This document shows positions 17,737-25,937 of a DNA stretch of 64,000 nucleotides, one piece after another (position 1 is the first letter of the stretch; every line of letters begins with the position of its first letter). Source of the stretch: Granulosicoccus sp965214025 (GTDB lineage: Bacteria > Pseudomonadota > Gammaproteobacteria > Granulosicoccales > Granulosicoccaceae); contig CBDCAW010000033.1 in NCBI GenBank assembly GCA_965214025.1, forward strand, positions 25,429 to 89,428, in the 5' to 3' direction. The notes under the pieces were generated by a model. That model saw only the letters and a list, made by a program, of their open reading frames with translations, had not been told where the DNA came from and ran no database searches. The translations under genes were made by a program, and so were the position numbers.

Positions 17737-19038
17737 TCAGGCGGGAGCAACGCGCAGTGCCCGCCCGCCGATATCACGTCGGCGGTGTACGCCCGGCCAG
17801 GTGATGGCCGCGGCCCCTCGGTCGGCGGTTGCCTTCGCGGCGGCCACATCGTCACCCAGTGCCGTGACGCACAGCACGCGCCCACCGTTGGTTTCCAGAG
17901 CACCATCCGCGCCGCGTCGGGTACCGGCATGAAATACCTTGCAGCCTGTCGATTCGGCATCGGCAATGCCGTGAATGGTTTCACCCCGGCTGCCACCGTC
18001 AGGGTATTCGCCGGCGGCAAGCACCACTCCCAGCGCTACCCTCTTCGACCAGGCGACCCCGCCGGCGGCTGACCGGCCGGCGAGCCTGCCATCGATGGCG
18101 TCCTCGAGCAATTCGGCAAGATCACTTTCCAGTCGCATCATCAGAGGCTGGGTTTCCGGATCACCCAGGCGCACGTTGAATTCCACTACCCGGGCCTGCT
18201 TGTGCGCGTCGATCATCAGGCCGATGTACAGAAAACCCGTGAACGGTGTTCCCTCGGCAGCAAGTGCCTGGACCATCGGTTCGAGAATTTGCCGAACCAC
18301 CTGCGAATGGACCGCGGAATCGACCACCGGCGCGGGTGAGTAGGCACCCATGCCGCCGGTATTCGGGCCGGTGTCGCCATCGTTGCGGGGCTTGTGATCC
18401 TGGCTACTGGCCAGGGGCAGGCTGGTGACGCCATCGACCAATGCGATGAAGCTGGCTTCCTCACCACGGAGGAATTCCTCGATCACGACCCTGGCGCCGG
18501 CATCACCGAAGCGATTGTCGTCGAGCATGGAGCGCAGGGCCGCACGCGCCTCGTCGCGTGTGTGTGCCACGACCACCCCCTTGCCGGCGGCCAGCCCGTC
18601 CGCCTTGATGACGATCGGCACGGATCTGGATTCGACGTGGGCGATGGCCTCATCGACATCGCTGAAGGTCTCGAAGTGCGCGGTTGGAATGCCGTGGCGT
18701 TGCATGAAGCGCTTGGCGAAGTCCTTGCTTCCCTCCAGCCGTGCCGCGGCCGCTGTCGGTCCGAAGATACGCTGGTCAGCACCGCGAAAGGTATCGACGA
18801 TGCCGGCGACCAGCGGTACTTCGGGGCCGACCACAGTGAACGCGACCGAATACTCGATTGCGTAGGCGAGCAATGCGGCCTGATCGTTCACCGCAATATC
18901 GACGCAGTCGACCCGGCTCTCGCCGGCCATGCCCACGTTGCCCGGTGCCACGCTGACCCGGGTGACCCCCGATGACTGAGCCAGCTTCCAGGCAAGGGCG
19001 TGTTCACGGCCGCCGCTGCCGATCAGGAGTATGTGCAT
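17737..19038 (-). CDS. purD: Phosphoribosylamine-glycine ligase
   Basis: A 433-residue ATP-grasp enzyme of purine synthesis (phosphoribosylamine + glycine + ATP to GAR). The N-terminus MHILLIGSGGREHALAWKLA, VVGPEVPLVAGI, KADGLAAGKGVVVA, HDKPxNDGDTGPNTGGMGAY-like QDHKPRNDGDTGP and EFNVRLGDPETQ are diagnostic. The C-terminus is slightly divergent (PGVHRRRDIGGRALRVAPA) but full length. purH is not adjacent here, unlike the common purHD operon. It converges with rho, with about 110 bases between the stops. A large inverted repeat lies about 90 bases upstream of its ATG. Confidence 0.96.
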   Translation of the reverse strand: MHILLIGSGGREHALAWKLAQSSGVTRVSVAPGNVGMAGESRVDCVDIAVNDQAALLAYAIEYSVAFTVVGPEVPLVAGIVDTFRGADQRIFGPTAAAARLEGSKDFAKRFMQRHGIPTAHFETFSDVDEAIAHVESRSVPIVIKADGLAAGKGVVVAHTRDEARAALRSMLDDNRFGDAGARVVIEEFLRGEEASFIALVDGVTSLPLASSQDHKPRNDGDTGPNTGGMGAYSPAPVVDSAVHSQVVRQILEPMVQALAAEGTPFTGFLYIGLMIDAHKQARVVEFNVRLGDPETQPLMMRLESDLAELLEDAIDGRLAGRSAAGGVAWSKRVALGVVLAAGEYPDGGSRGETIHGIADAESTGCKVFHAGTRRGADGALETNGGRVLCVTALGDDVAAAKATADRGAAAITWPGVHRRRDIGGRALRVAPA

Positions 19039-19454
19039 GGTGTTCGCGTCGGTTCGCAGTTTGAATGGCGGTGCATCCCACTCATGATTTCACGGTTCTC
19101 GAGTCAGGTGGCTGCACCGGCGGTGGTCATCGACCTCATCGGCCGGAATCCTGGCCGATGAGGTCGACGGACCACGGGATGAATCCCGTAGTTTAGCGGA
19201 GTACCATGGACGGCTGGGCTTCACCGATCGCTCACGACGTTCATGCTCTCATGCAGGTCCGACAGGGCAGATGGCCGGGGTTGCCGGTGGCTCATGGGCG
19301 AACGGTCGAAGCCGCTTTCGGCCCCGTGGCCCCGCACCCTTCGGGCCGGTGCCTTGCTGCATGCGGTCAGCTTCTGAATGAACGGAGAGCATGAATCAGT
19401 ACGCTGGATCAAATCTGAACACCGAGGCTGTCATCTACTGGCCCACGGGCATCC
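19039..19454. other. Gene-free stretch between purD and the MFS gene, with a large inverted repeat
   Basis: 416 bases between divergent genes. It contains a long inverted repeat (19123-19175) followed by a GGGAT-ga-ATCCC hairpin, and a GC-rich hairpin around 19336-19360. Short open frames in it lack family features and are not called. No tRNA was recognised. The promoters for purD and the MFS gene must lie here, but I see no convincing -35/-10 pair. Confidence 0.5.
19123..19175. repeat. Extended inverted repeat upstream of purD
   Basis: CGACCTCATCGGCC (19131-19144) and its exact reverse complement GGCCGATGAGGTCG (19153-19166) are separated by eight bases. After small internal loops an outer pair GTGGTC (19123-19128) / GACCAC (19170-19175) extends the stem. 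Neither strand has a following T run, so it is not a classical terminator. It may be an operator, an RNA structure in the purD leader or a small RNA. Confidence 0.75.
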
Positions 19455-20675
19455 ATGGGTAAATTGACGACGGGCCGCGGTGAAACGCCGGCTGGCATCA
19501 CGCGCTCGCTGCTGTTCCTGCTGATCGGAATCTCGGGGCTCGGGCCGATCGCCCTGAACGGTGTGCTGCCGGCGACCACTGCCATCATGGAAGATCTGCA
19601 CACGCGTTACGGCATGGCGCAGCTGGTGCTGACGGTGTTCCTGCTAGCCAACTTCGTGGCCCAACTGATTCTCGGGCCGGCGGCCGATCGGTACGGGCGC
19701 CGTCCGGTCATGATCCTGAGCCTGGCGATCTTCAGTCTCGGGGGTTTCCTGTGTGCTCTGGCACCGTCCATCGAATCGCTGCTGGCGGCTCGCTTCATCC
19801 AGGGGTTCGGCGGGGCCGCCTGTGTATTTCTGCCGCGTACCATCGTGCGCGATCTGTATGAACGCGATCGGGCGGCCAGCGTCATCGGCTACATGACCAC
19901 CGCCATGATGGTGGCGCCCCTGTTCGGGCCAGCCCTGGGCGGTTGGGCCACCGACCAGGCGAGCTGGCGCTGGATGTATGCCGGGCTCGGTTTCGGTGGG
20001 GCGATGTTCGTGCTGTTGAGCCTGCGCTTTCAGCCCGAAACCCGGGCTGCAACGTCCGATGAGGCAGTTCGAGTGTCTCTGATGTCGGCGGCCCGGGTAC
20101 TGCTGCGAGAGCCTGCCTTCCTGTCGTACGCCGGCATGCTGACCGGTTCGGTCGGCATGTATTACAGTTTTCTTGCCGGCGCGCCCTATGTGGTCATGGA
20201 AAGCCGGGGCTACAGCGCCTCGGTCTACGGTGCCTGGTTTGCCCTCGTGGCCATCGGCTACCTCAGTGGCAATCTGGTGGCCGGGCGCTTCACCGAACGC
20301 GTCGGTGTCGATCGCATGATCCGGCTCGCCGTAGTGCCCGGGGGGCTTGCGGTCATGCTCTACTGGGCATTGTCCGGCTGGCATCATCCGCTGGGCCTGT
20401 TCCTGCCGATGCAACTCGCCGCCTTCTGCAACGGCATGGCGATTCCGAGCATGACGTCCGGTGCGATGAGCGTTCGGCACGATCTGGCCGCATCGGCCTC
20501 GGGTGTGGCCGGCAGCCTGCAGGTGGGATTCGGTATCCTGATCACCCTGGCACTGGGCTGGCTCTTGCCGTTCGGTGACTACTGGCTGTACGTGACCGTC
20601 ACCCTTTCGGCAACGCTGTGCGTGGCAGCGTGGTGCGCACCCCACCTCACCTCCCTGACTCCGAGCGAAACATGA
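19455..20675 (+). CDS. MFS drug-resistance exporter, Bcr/CflA family
   Basis: A 406-residue, 12-helix drug/proton antiporter. The first loop motif is in GPAADRYGRRPVMI, between helices 2 and 3. The efflux-type motif C is the glycine/proline pattern in MMVAPLFGPALGGW in helix 5. The N-terminal ITRSLLFLLIGISGLGPIA is the first helix. The closest family by look is Bcr/CflA (bicyclomycin, chloramphenicol); the substrate is not deducible. The stop overlaps the start of the DUF2970 gene (ATGA), so the two are co-translated. Confidence 0.85.
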   Translation: MGKLTTGRGETPAGITRSLLFLLIGISGLGPIALNGVLPATTAIMEDLHTRYGMAQLVLTVFLLANFVAQLILGPAADRYGRRPVMILSLAIFSLGGFLCALAPSIESLLAARFIQGFGGAACVFLPRTIVRDLYERDRAASVIGYMTTAMMVAPLFGPALGGWATDQASWRWMYAGLGFGGAMFVLLSLRFQPETRAATSDEAVRVSLMSAARVLLREPAFLSYAGMLTGSVGMYYSFLAGAPYVVMESRGYSASVYGAWFALVAIGYLSGNLVAGRFTERVGVDRMIRLAVVPGGLAVMLYWALSGWHHPLGLFLPMQLAAFCNGMAIPSMTSGAMSVRHDLAASASGVAGSLQVGFGILITLALGWLLPFGDYWLYVTVTLSATLCVAAWCAPHLTSLTPSET

Positions 20676-20875
20676 GCAAACCATCCGGTACTGGCTTCTG
20701 GTCTGTCGTGCAAAGTGTGCTGGCCGCCGGTATCGGTGTGCAGTCGAAGGCCAACAAGGAGCGTGATTTCCAGCAGGGAAACCCGGTGCATTTCATCATC
20801 GGCGGAATTATCGGTACTCTGGTGCTGGTCGGCGGCATCGTGCTGGTGGTTCGCTACCTGATCGCCACCGGATGA
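20672..20875 (+). CDS. DUF2970-type small membrane protein
   Basis: A 67-residue protein with an N-terminal soluble part (FWSVVQSVLAAGIGVQS-, NKERDFQQGNPVHFI) and one membrane helix (IIGGIIGTLVLVGGIVLVV). This is the typical layout of DUF2970 proteins, whose function is unknown. Start ATG 20672 overlaps the MFS stop in an ATGA. A longer in-frame start at 20618 is inside the MFS gene and is unlikely. Confidence 0.8.
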   Translation: MSKPSGTGFWSVVQSVLAAGIGVQSKANKERDFQQGNPVHFIIGGIIGTLVLVGGIVLVVRYLIATG

Positions 20876-20930
20876 TTAGGTGCGCACCGCACATGCGGTA
20901 CGCTGGCTGAACAGGTATACGGGAACGCTG

Positions 20931-22522
20931 ATGAACAACAAGAAAACCTCGAACGGCCGGGAGAGCGCAAGTCGGAAGCGCTCCGGTATCGGCGCACGTG
21001 CCACGAGTCGCAAGAAGCAGGCAAAGCGCTCCGGTACCGGTGCACGTGCCACGAGTCGCAAGAAGCAGGCAAAGCGCTCCGGCACCGGCGCCGTGCCACG
21101 AGTCGCGAGAAGTCGGCATCGGGTGCGAAAGCCAGAGGCGGCCCGGTGGAGACGGCCGTCGGCAGGGAGATGAGCGGCATGGTCGATATGTACACCGACC
21201 TGGCACTCGACATGTCTCGCTCGGCCTGTGTGATGCGACCGATTCAGTACACCGGCTACCAGAGGCGGCTACATGTTCGCAATACCATTCTCGAGGACCA
21301 TGCCACCCGCATCGACGAGAAGGCCGAGGGAGCCAAGGCCAAGTTCGACAAGCTCGCGGGGTCACTCTTTTCATTCTTTCGGGGTACCAACCTGCTTTTC
21401 CATCGTGACATGGCGGGTGAAGACGGGCGCATGCCCACCGTGCTGGCTCTCGGTGATGTCCATCCCGAGAATTTCGGTGTAACTCCGAATGCCAACAACG
21501 TACCCATCTTCGCGAACGATGATTTCGACGATGTTGCGTACGCACCCTTCACCTGGGATCTGAAGCGGGGCGCTACCGGTTTCATGGTGGCCGCACAGGA
21601 GAAGGGTGGCCACGGTACGGGCAAGCAACGCAAGATTGCCCGGCAGTTCGTCAAGGGCTACGCAGAAGGCATCGATTTCTACGCACGTAGCGAAACCGAA
21701 TCGAAGCAGGAATTTCGTCACGGCAACAGCCCCCGGATCATCCGCAAGTTACTCAAGGATTCCAGCAAGAGCCGCAAGTCGTGGCTCTGGAAACGCTACC
21801 TCGACGAGACCGGGCAGGGCTTTCGTGCCAACGAGGAGTTCACGCCGATCTCGGGTCGTCGTGACGAGTTTCAGGAACTGATCGATCAGTTGGCGGAGCG
21901 CAATTCGATCGACAAGGGGGACCGTGCCGGCGACCTGGTCGTCAAGGACGTCACCATTCGTCACGGTCAGGGCACCGCGTCACTGGGCCTGCCCCGATAT
22001 TATGTACTGCTCGAAGGGCCGCTCAAGGACGCCAGTGACGACCTGATCATCGAGTTCAAACGGGCGCGTCGTTCAGCCTTGCACGGCTTGATGCCCAGCC
22101 ATCAGTTCAACGCTGGCGAGGCGGGTGAGCGCATCGCCCACGGTCAATCGGTGCACCTGGCGCAGGGTGATGTCTTCTACGGTGACGTGCAGCTGGATGG
22201 CATGAGCTTCATGACACGCGAACGCGCCCCGTTTCGCGACGAGATCGACCTGGAAGACCTCAAGATGAAACACTGGAAGCAGTATGCACATGCCTGCGGC
22301 ACGGTACTGGCCAAGGCCCATGCGCGCTCCGATGACGCCGGGCAACTCGACTACGACATCGAACCCGCCATCCTGGAAGCGATGCAGCCGGTGGAGTTGT
22401 TCATCGATGATGTGTTGTGTTTCGCCGCAGAAGCGGCGGAACGCCTGGCTCGGGATCATGCTGCCTATCGACGTGACCATGAGCTGGGCGCTTTCGAAAA
22501 CATGCTGAAGAGCTACCGTTGA
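20931..22522 (+). CDS. DUF2252-family protein, N-terminus frameshifted in a 48-bp tandem repeat
   Basis: DUF2252 proteins are uncharacterised and distantly kinase-like. Motifs visible are LALGDVHPENFGV, NDDFDDVAYAPFTWDLKR and a C-terminal AKAHARSDD. The downstream frame is open from GTG 21146. Upstream, ATG 20931 opens a basic low-complexity N-terminus with the 16-residue repeat SRKKQAKRSGTGARAT. In the third unit one base is missing near 21091 (GGCGCCGTGCC against GGTGCACGTGCC). Restoring it joins the two frames without a stop, giving about 530 residues. As read, the basic tail is lost from the main domain unless GTG 21146 is used. The 3' end overlaps thiE by ten bases, convergently. Confidence 0.75.
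20975..21120 (+). repeat. 48-bp tandem repeat encoding a Lys/Arg-rich tail
   Basis: Two full units and partial flanking ones of a 48-bp repeat containing CACGAGTCGCAAGAAGCAGG and ending GCACGTGC. The second full unit is 47 bases long, which breaks the reading frame at about 21091. Encoded residues are Arg, Lys, Ser, Gly and Thr, resembling histone-like or nucleic-acid-binding tails. Confidence 0.85.
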
Positions 22523-23178
22523 TCGGGTGGCTCCTGATCTCGCACTGTAGCTTCACGGCCTCGTCCGGTAGCCTGGAGCCACTGCGTGACGCGTTCCACA
22601 GGGGCCGGATGCTGTAGCACATCGGTAACCACGCAGGCGCTGTCGGCACCGTGTGCGAACACTCCGGCAGCCCGCTCCGGCGTCAGCCCGCCGATCGCCA
22701 CCAGTGGCACCTCGCCGATGCGGGTTCGCCATCGCCGTAGTTTATCGAGCCCCTGCGGGCGCCACGGCATCTTCTTCAGCAGCGTCTGGTAGATCGGCCC
22801 GAGCGCGATGTAGTCCGGCGAATACGAGAGCGCCCGGTCGAGCTCGGTGCGATCGTGCGTGCTGATGCCGAAGCGCAGGCCGGCCTGCCGAATGACATCG
22901 ATATCGGCGGTATCGAGATCCTCCTGACCGAGATGTACGGCCCTGCAGTTTTCCTCTATCGCCAGTGCCCAGTGATCGTTGATGATCAGCGCGCAGCCAT
23001 GCGTATCGCACGATCGCTGCGCCTCGCGCAGGCACCGACGCAATTGCGCCTCGGGCATGTGCTTGATACGCAATTGCACGCAGCGTACGCCTGCCTGCAG
23101 GAACTCATCGAGGTTGTCGAGAGAATCGATGATGAGGTAGAAGGGTGCGAGCAGGTCGGCTTGGACGGGTCGGGCCAT
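22513..23178 (-). CDS. thiE: Thiamine-phosphate synthase
   Basis: A 221-residue TIM-barrel enzyme joining HMP-pyrophosphate and carboxylated thiazole phosphate to thiamine phosphate. It has VQLRIKHMPEAQL, IINDHWALAIE (substrate site), AVHLGQEDLD, FGISTHDRTEL, YIALGPIYQT and VAIGGLTPERA, all ThiE landmarks. It is the last gene of the TPP-riboswitch operon. The C-terminus is Arg/Glu-rich beyond the barrel. It overlaps the DUF2252 gene at the 3' end by ten bases on opposite strands. Confidence 0.95.
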   Translation of the reverse strand: MARPVQADLLAPFYLIIDSLDNLDEFLQAGVRCVQLRIKHMPEAQLRRCLREAQRSCDTHGCALIINDHWALAIEENCRAVHLGQEDLDTADIDVIRQAGLRFGISTHDRTELDRALSYSPDYIALGPIYQTLLKKMPWRPQGLDKLRRWRTRIGEVPLVAIGGLTPERAAGVFAHGADSACVVTDVLQHPAPVERVTQWLQATGRGREATVRDQEPPDQR

Positions 23179-23181
23179 AGG

Positions 23182-23964
23182 TCAGGAATTCCAGAAAGGC
23201 GTGCCCAGCACGGGTGTGGATGGCGCCGCCATGTCGCGCGCTTCGATGGGGCTGGCACCCTGTGCGAGAGCTCCGGCGTTCACCGACATCGCGAATGCCT
23301 GCGCCATCTGCACCGGATTGCCGGCGCGCGCCACGGCCGTGTTCAGTAGGATCGCGTCGTATCCCATCTGCATGGCCTCGCAGGCATGCGACGGCAATCC
23401 GATCCCGGCATCCACGATCAGTGGCACGCTGGGGAAGTGCGCCCGCAGGGTGCGCAGTGCGTACGGATCGTTCAAGCCACGGCCGCTGCCGATCGGAGCA
23501 CCCCAGGGCATCAGCACCTCACAGCCGGCATCCAGCAGCTGAGCAGCCACGCTCAGGTCGTCGGTGGTGTACGGAAATACCTTGAACCCGTCGGCGCACA
23601 GCACCCTCGCGGCCTCTACCAGGCCGAATACATCGGGCTGCAAGGTGTCGTCCTCCCCGATCACTTCCAGCTTGATCCAGGGGGTGTCGAACAGCTCGCG
23701 CGCCATGCACGCGGTACTGACGGCCTCCTTGACGCTTCGGCAGCCGGCCGTGTTGGGTAGCACCCGCACATCGAGACCTTTGAGCAAGGACCAGAAGGCC
23801 TGTCCCGATTTCTCCGCGCTGCTCTCGCGACGCAGCGACACGGTCACGATATCGGCCTCGGACGCCGTGATGGCATCCAGCATGATCTGCGGTGAAGGAT
23901 AGAGGGCTGTTCCCAGCAGCAGCCGCGAACGGACGGTCACGCCGTAAAGTGAAAGATCATCCAT
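23182..23964 (-). CDS. thiG: Thiazole synthase
   Basis: A 260-residue TIM-barrel enzyme that forms the thiazole phosphate from deoxyxylulose phosphate, dehydroglycine and ThiS thiocarboxylate. It has SRLLLGTALYPS, the Schiff-base Lys in PWIKLEVIGED, LMPWGAPIGSGRGL and VDAGIGLPSHA. ATG 23964 is chosen because it fits homologues (MDDLSLYGVTVRSRL) and follows thiS after six bases; the longer frame to 24141 lies across thiS. It is part of the thi operon. Confidence 0.96.
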   Translation of the reverse strand: MDDLSLYGVTVRSRLLLGTALYPSPQIMLDAITASEADIVTVSLRRESSAEKSGQAFWSLLKGLDVRVLPNTAGCRSVKEAVSTACMARELFDTPWIKLEVIGEDDTLQPDVFGLVEAARVLCADGFKVFPYTTDDLSVAAQLLDAGCEVLMPWGAPIGSGRGLNDPYALRTLRAHFPSVPLIVDAGIGLPSHACEAMQMGYDAILLNTAVARAGNPVQMAQAFAMSVNAGALAQGASPIEARDMAAPSTPVLGTPFWNS

Positions 23965-23969
23965 CGCGA

Positions 23970-24167
23970 TCAGCCGCCTGACATAGGGGCAATGATCTCG
24001 ACCTCGTCGAGCGGCTCGAGCGTCTGCGCGCAGCGGGCGCCGATCGGCACGAACTGTTGATTGACGGCCGTGGCAACGCTGTCGGCCGCATGGTCGAGGG
24101 AGCTGAGAAGGTCTTCGAGGTTGTCGCAATCCGTCTCGCACGGCTCGCCGTTGATCATGATGTTCAT
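23970..24167 (-). CDS. thiS: Sulfur-carrier protein ThiS
   Basis: A 65-residue ubiquitin-fold sulfur carrier. The C-terminus ends in ...APMSGG, the di-Gly required for adenylation and thiocarboxylate formation. It also has INGEP and VAVNQQFVP-type motifs (here ATAVNQQFVPIGA). The adenylating enzyme ThiF is not in the window. It sits between thiO and thiG, as is common. Confidence 0.95.
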   Translation of the reverse strand: MNIMINGEPCETDCDNLEDLLSSLDHAADSVATAVNQQFVPIGARCAQTLEPLDEVEIIAPMSGG

Positions 24168-24228
24168 TGCTTGTATCTTCTACGAAGGCAGACAGGCATC
24201 CTCGGCTCGCAAAGATGGATCTGGAGGA

Positions 24229-25269
24229 TCACGGGCTTGCCGGTCCGGGTTGATTCTCGTCGACGACCCGTGCATCGGTTCGACCGTCGAGCACGAGGGT
24301 CACGGCACTTTGACTCACCGCCGGGCTGCACAGGAAACCGTGCCTGAACAGGCCGTTGACGAACACGGTACGGCCGTGCCGACGTACACGTGGCAAATTG
24401 TCGACGAACGCCGGCCGCGCATCGGTACCGATCTCCAGTACCGAAGCCTCGCCGAAGGCCGGGTGCAGCGCATAGGCGGCCGACAGCAGCTCCATGACCG
24501 AACGTGCACTGGCCTCGTTGCGATCATCCGTTTCGAGCATCGTGGCACCGACCATGTACACATGGTTCTCCCGTGGCACGACATACAGCGGGTAGCGAGG
24601 GTGCAGCAGCCGCACCGGTCGGGTCAGGTTCAGCTCCGGCTGGCGTAGCAGCAGCATTTCACCTTTCACGCCACGCAGGTCCGGGAGCCTGTCACGGGCC
24701 GCCAGGCCCCGGCAGTCGATGCGCCAGTCGCCTTCGGGTTCCGCATTCAGGGCCTGTGCCGGCAGTGCCCGGCCGAATCGCAGCTCCACATCGGGCATCG
24801 CCTGCAAGCTCTCCACCAGGGCCGTCAAGGCCCGCCGTGGATCGAGATGGCATTCGCTCTCGAAATACAAGCCGTGTGAGAAACGCCCGGCCAGTTCGGG
24901 CTCCAGCCCGCCGATGGCGTCGCGTTCCACACGTTCGCAGTGTTCGGTACGATTGGCGAACTGTTTCAGGTCTGGCAGGTCGCGGGTGTTCGCGACCACC
25001 AGAGAGCCTCGGGAGGTCACGCAGTCTGTGGTGCGCTTCCAGAATGCCTGGCTTTCAACCCCGAGTTCCGCGATCAGGGCATCGGTACTCTCCCGCTCGC
25101 ACCAGGGTGCGAGCATGCCACCGGCCCACCAGGAGCAGCATGTCGCGTCCGGCCCGTCGCTCGCTGCCGTGAGCGTGACACGACAACCACGCTCGGCAAA
25201 CAGCAACGCGCAGCACAGGCCCGTGACGCCCGCACCGACGATCTCGACATGGGGTTGGCTGACGCTCAT
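24229..25269 (-). CDS. thiO: Glycine oxidase ThiO
   Basis: A 346-residue FAD-dependent amine oxidase that makes the dehydroglycine (iminoglycine) needed by ThiG under aerobic conditions. The N-terminal Rossmann motif is VEIVGAGVTGLCCALLFAER. CCSWWAGGMLAPWCE corresponds to the family's substrate-side motif, and near the C-terminus VNGLFRHGFLCSPAV is the FAD-contacting motif. ThiO rather than ThiH points to an oxygen-using thiazole branch. Its start overlaps the tenA stop. Confidence 0.93.
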   Translation of the reverse strand: MSVSQPHVEIVGAGVTGLCCALLFAERGCRVTLTAASDGPDATCCSWWAGGMLAPWCERESTDALIAELGVESQAFWKRTTDCVTSRGSLVVANTRDLPDLKQFANRTEHCERVERDAIGGLEPELAGRFSHGLYFESECHLDPRRALTALVESLQAMPDVELRFGRALPAQALNAEPEGDWRIDCRGLAARDRLPDLRGVKGEMLLLRQPELNLTRPVRLLHPRYPLYVVPRENHVYMVGATMLETDDRNEASARSVMELLSAAYALHPAFGEASVLEIGTDARPAFVDNLPRVRRHGRTVFVNGLFRHGFLCSPAVSQSAVTLVLDGRTDARVVDENQPGPASP

Positions 25270-25937
25270 GGGTTTCGAGGCACGAGCCCCATTTGCCAGA
25301 AATCGATCTCGAGGCGCGTGGCCGAGCCGAACGTGCCTGCCAGCTGATCGACGCGCTGCGCAGGCAGCGATTCCACCGCCGTGCGGTTCACTGCAGCCAG
25401 GTGCGCGGCGGCCACATCGCGATACTCGGTACTGGCGTACATCTCGATCCAGTCAAGATACGGGTTGCCCTGTTGCTTCAGGAACGGCTGCTGTTGCAGC
25501 CAGCGAGCGACATGAGCATAGCCGATGATGCAGGGTGCGAGGGCCACGTTCAGCTCGAGCAGATCACCTGCCAGGCCACGTTCCAGCACGAACCGGGTGT
25601 AGGCCATGTTCGGGGTGGCCTCCACCGTTTTCCGCAGCTCCTCTTCGGTGATTCCGCGCTCCGCGCAGTAGTTCACATGCAGCCCGAGCTCCACGTCGAC
25701 GATGCCGTGCAGGGAGTGCATCGCATGCCGGAGTTCGTCGAGGCCGGTGCTCTTGAAGGCCGCCAGGCCGAAGGCTCGTGCAAAGTGAAACAGGAAGATG
25801 TAGTCCTGCTTCAGGTAGTGCTCGAAACAGGCGAGCGGCAGCGTGCCGGCGCCCAGCTGCCGCACGAAATCGTGCTGTACATAGCGTTGCCAGTCGGCTT
25901 CGTTACGTGCCAGCAGCGTATCGAACAAGGTGCTCAT
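25266..25937 (-). CDS. tenA: Aminopyrimidine aminohydrolase / thiaminase II
   Basis: A 223-residue all-helical TenA. It hydrolyses aminopyrimidine breakdown products of thiamine to HMP, allowing salvage. Visible features are YLKQDYIFLFHFARAFGLA, the region NYCAERGIT, the catalytic Cys in VALAPCIIGYAHV, and a C-terminal EIDFWQMGL. Placement beside thiXYZ (pyrimidine uptake) and thiD supports a salvage role. Overlaps of four bases with both thiO and thiY indicate tight coupling. Confidence 0.94.
   Translation of the reverse strand: MSTLFDTLLARNEADWQRYVQHDFVRQLGAGTLPLACFEHYLKQDYIFLFHFARAFGLAAFKSTGLDELRHAMHSLHGIVDVELGLHVNYCAERGITEEELRKTVEATPNMAYTRFVLERGLAGDLLELNVALAPCIIGYAHVARWLQQQPFLKQQGNPYLDWIEMYASTEYRDVAAAHLAAVNRTAVESLPAQRVDQLAGTFGSATRLEIDFWQMGLVPRNP

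Noticed and set aside
19131..19166. Inverted repeat as a rho-independent terminator
   Set aside because: No T run follows on either strand, and it lies upstream of both flanking genes rather than after one.
19206..19412. Short frames between purD and the MFS gene
   Set aside because: Overlapping frames on both strands, no conserved look, no ribosome site; treated as non-coding.
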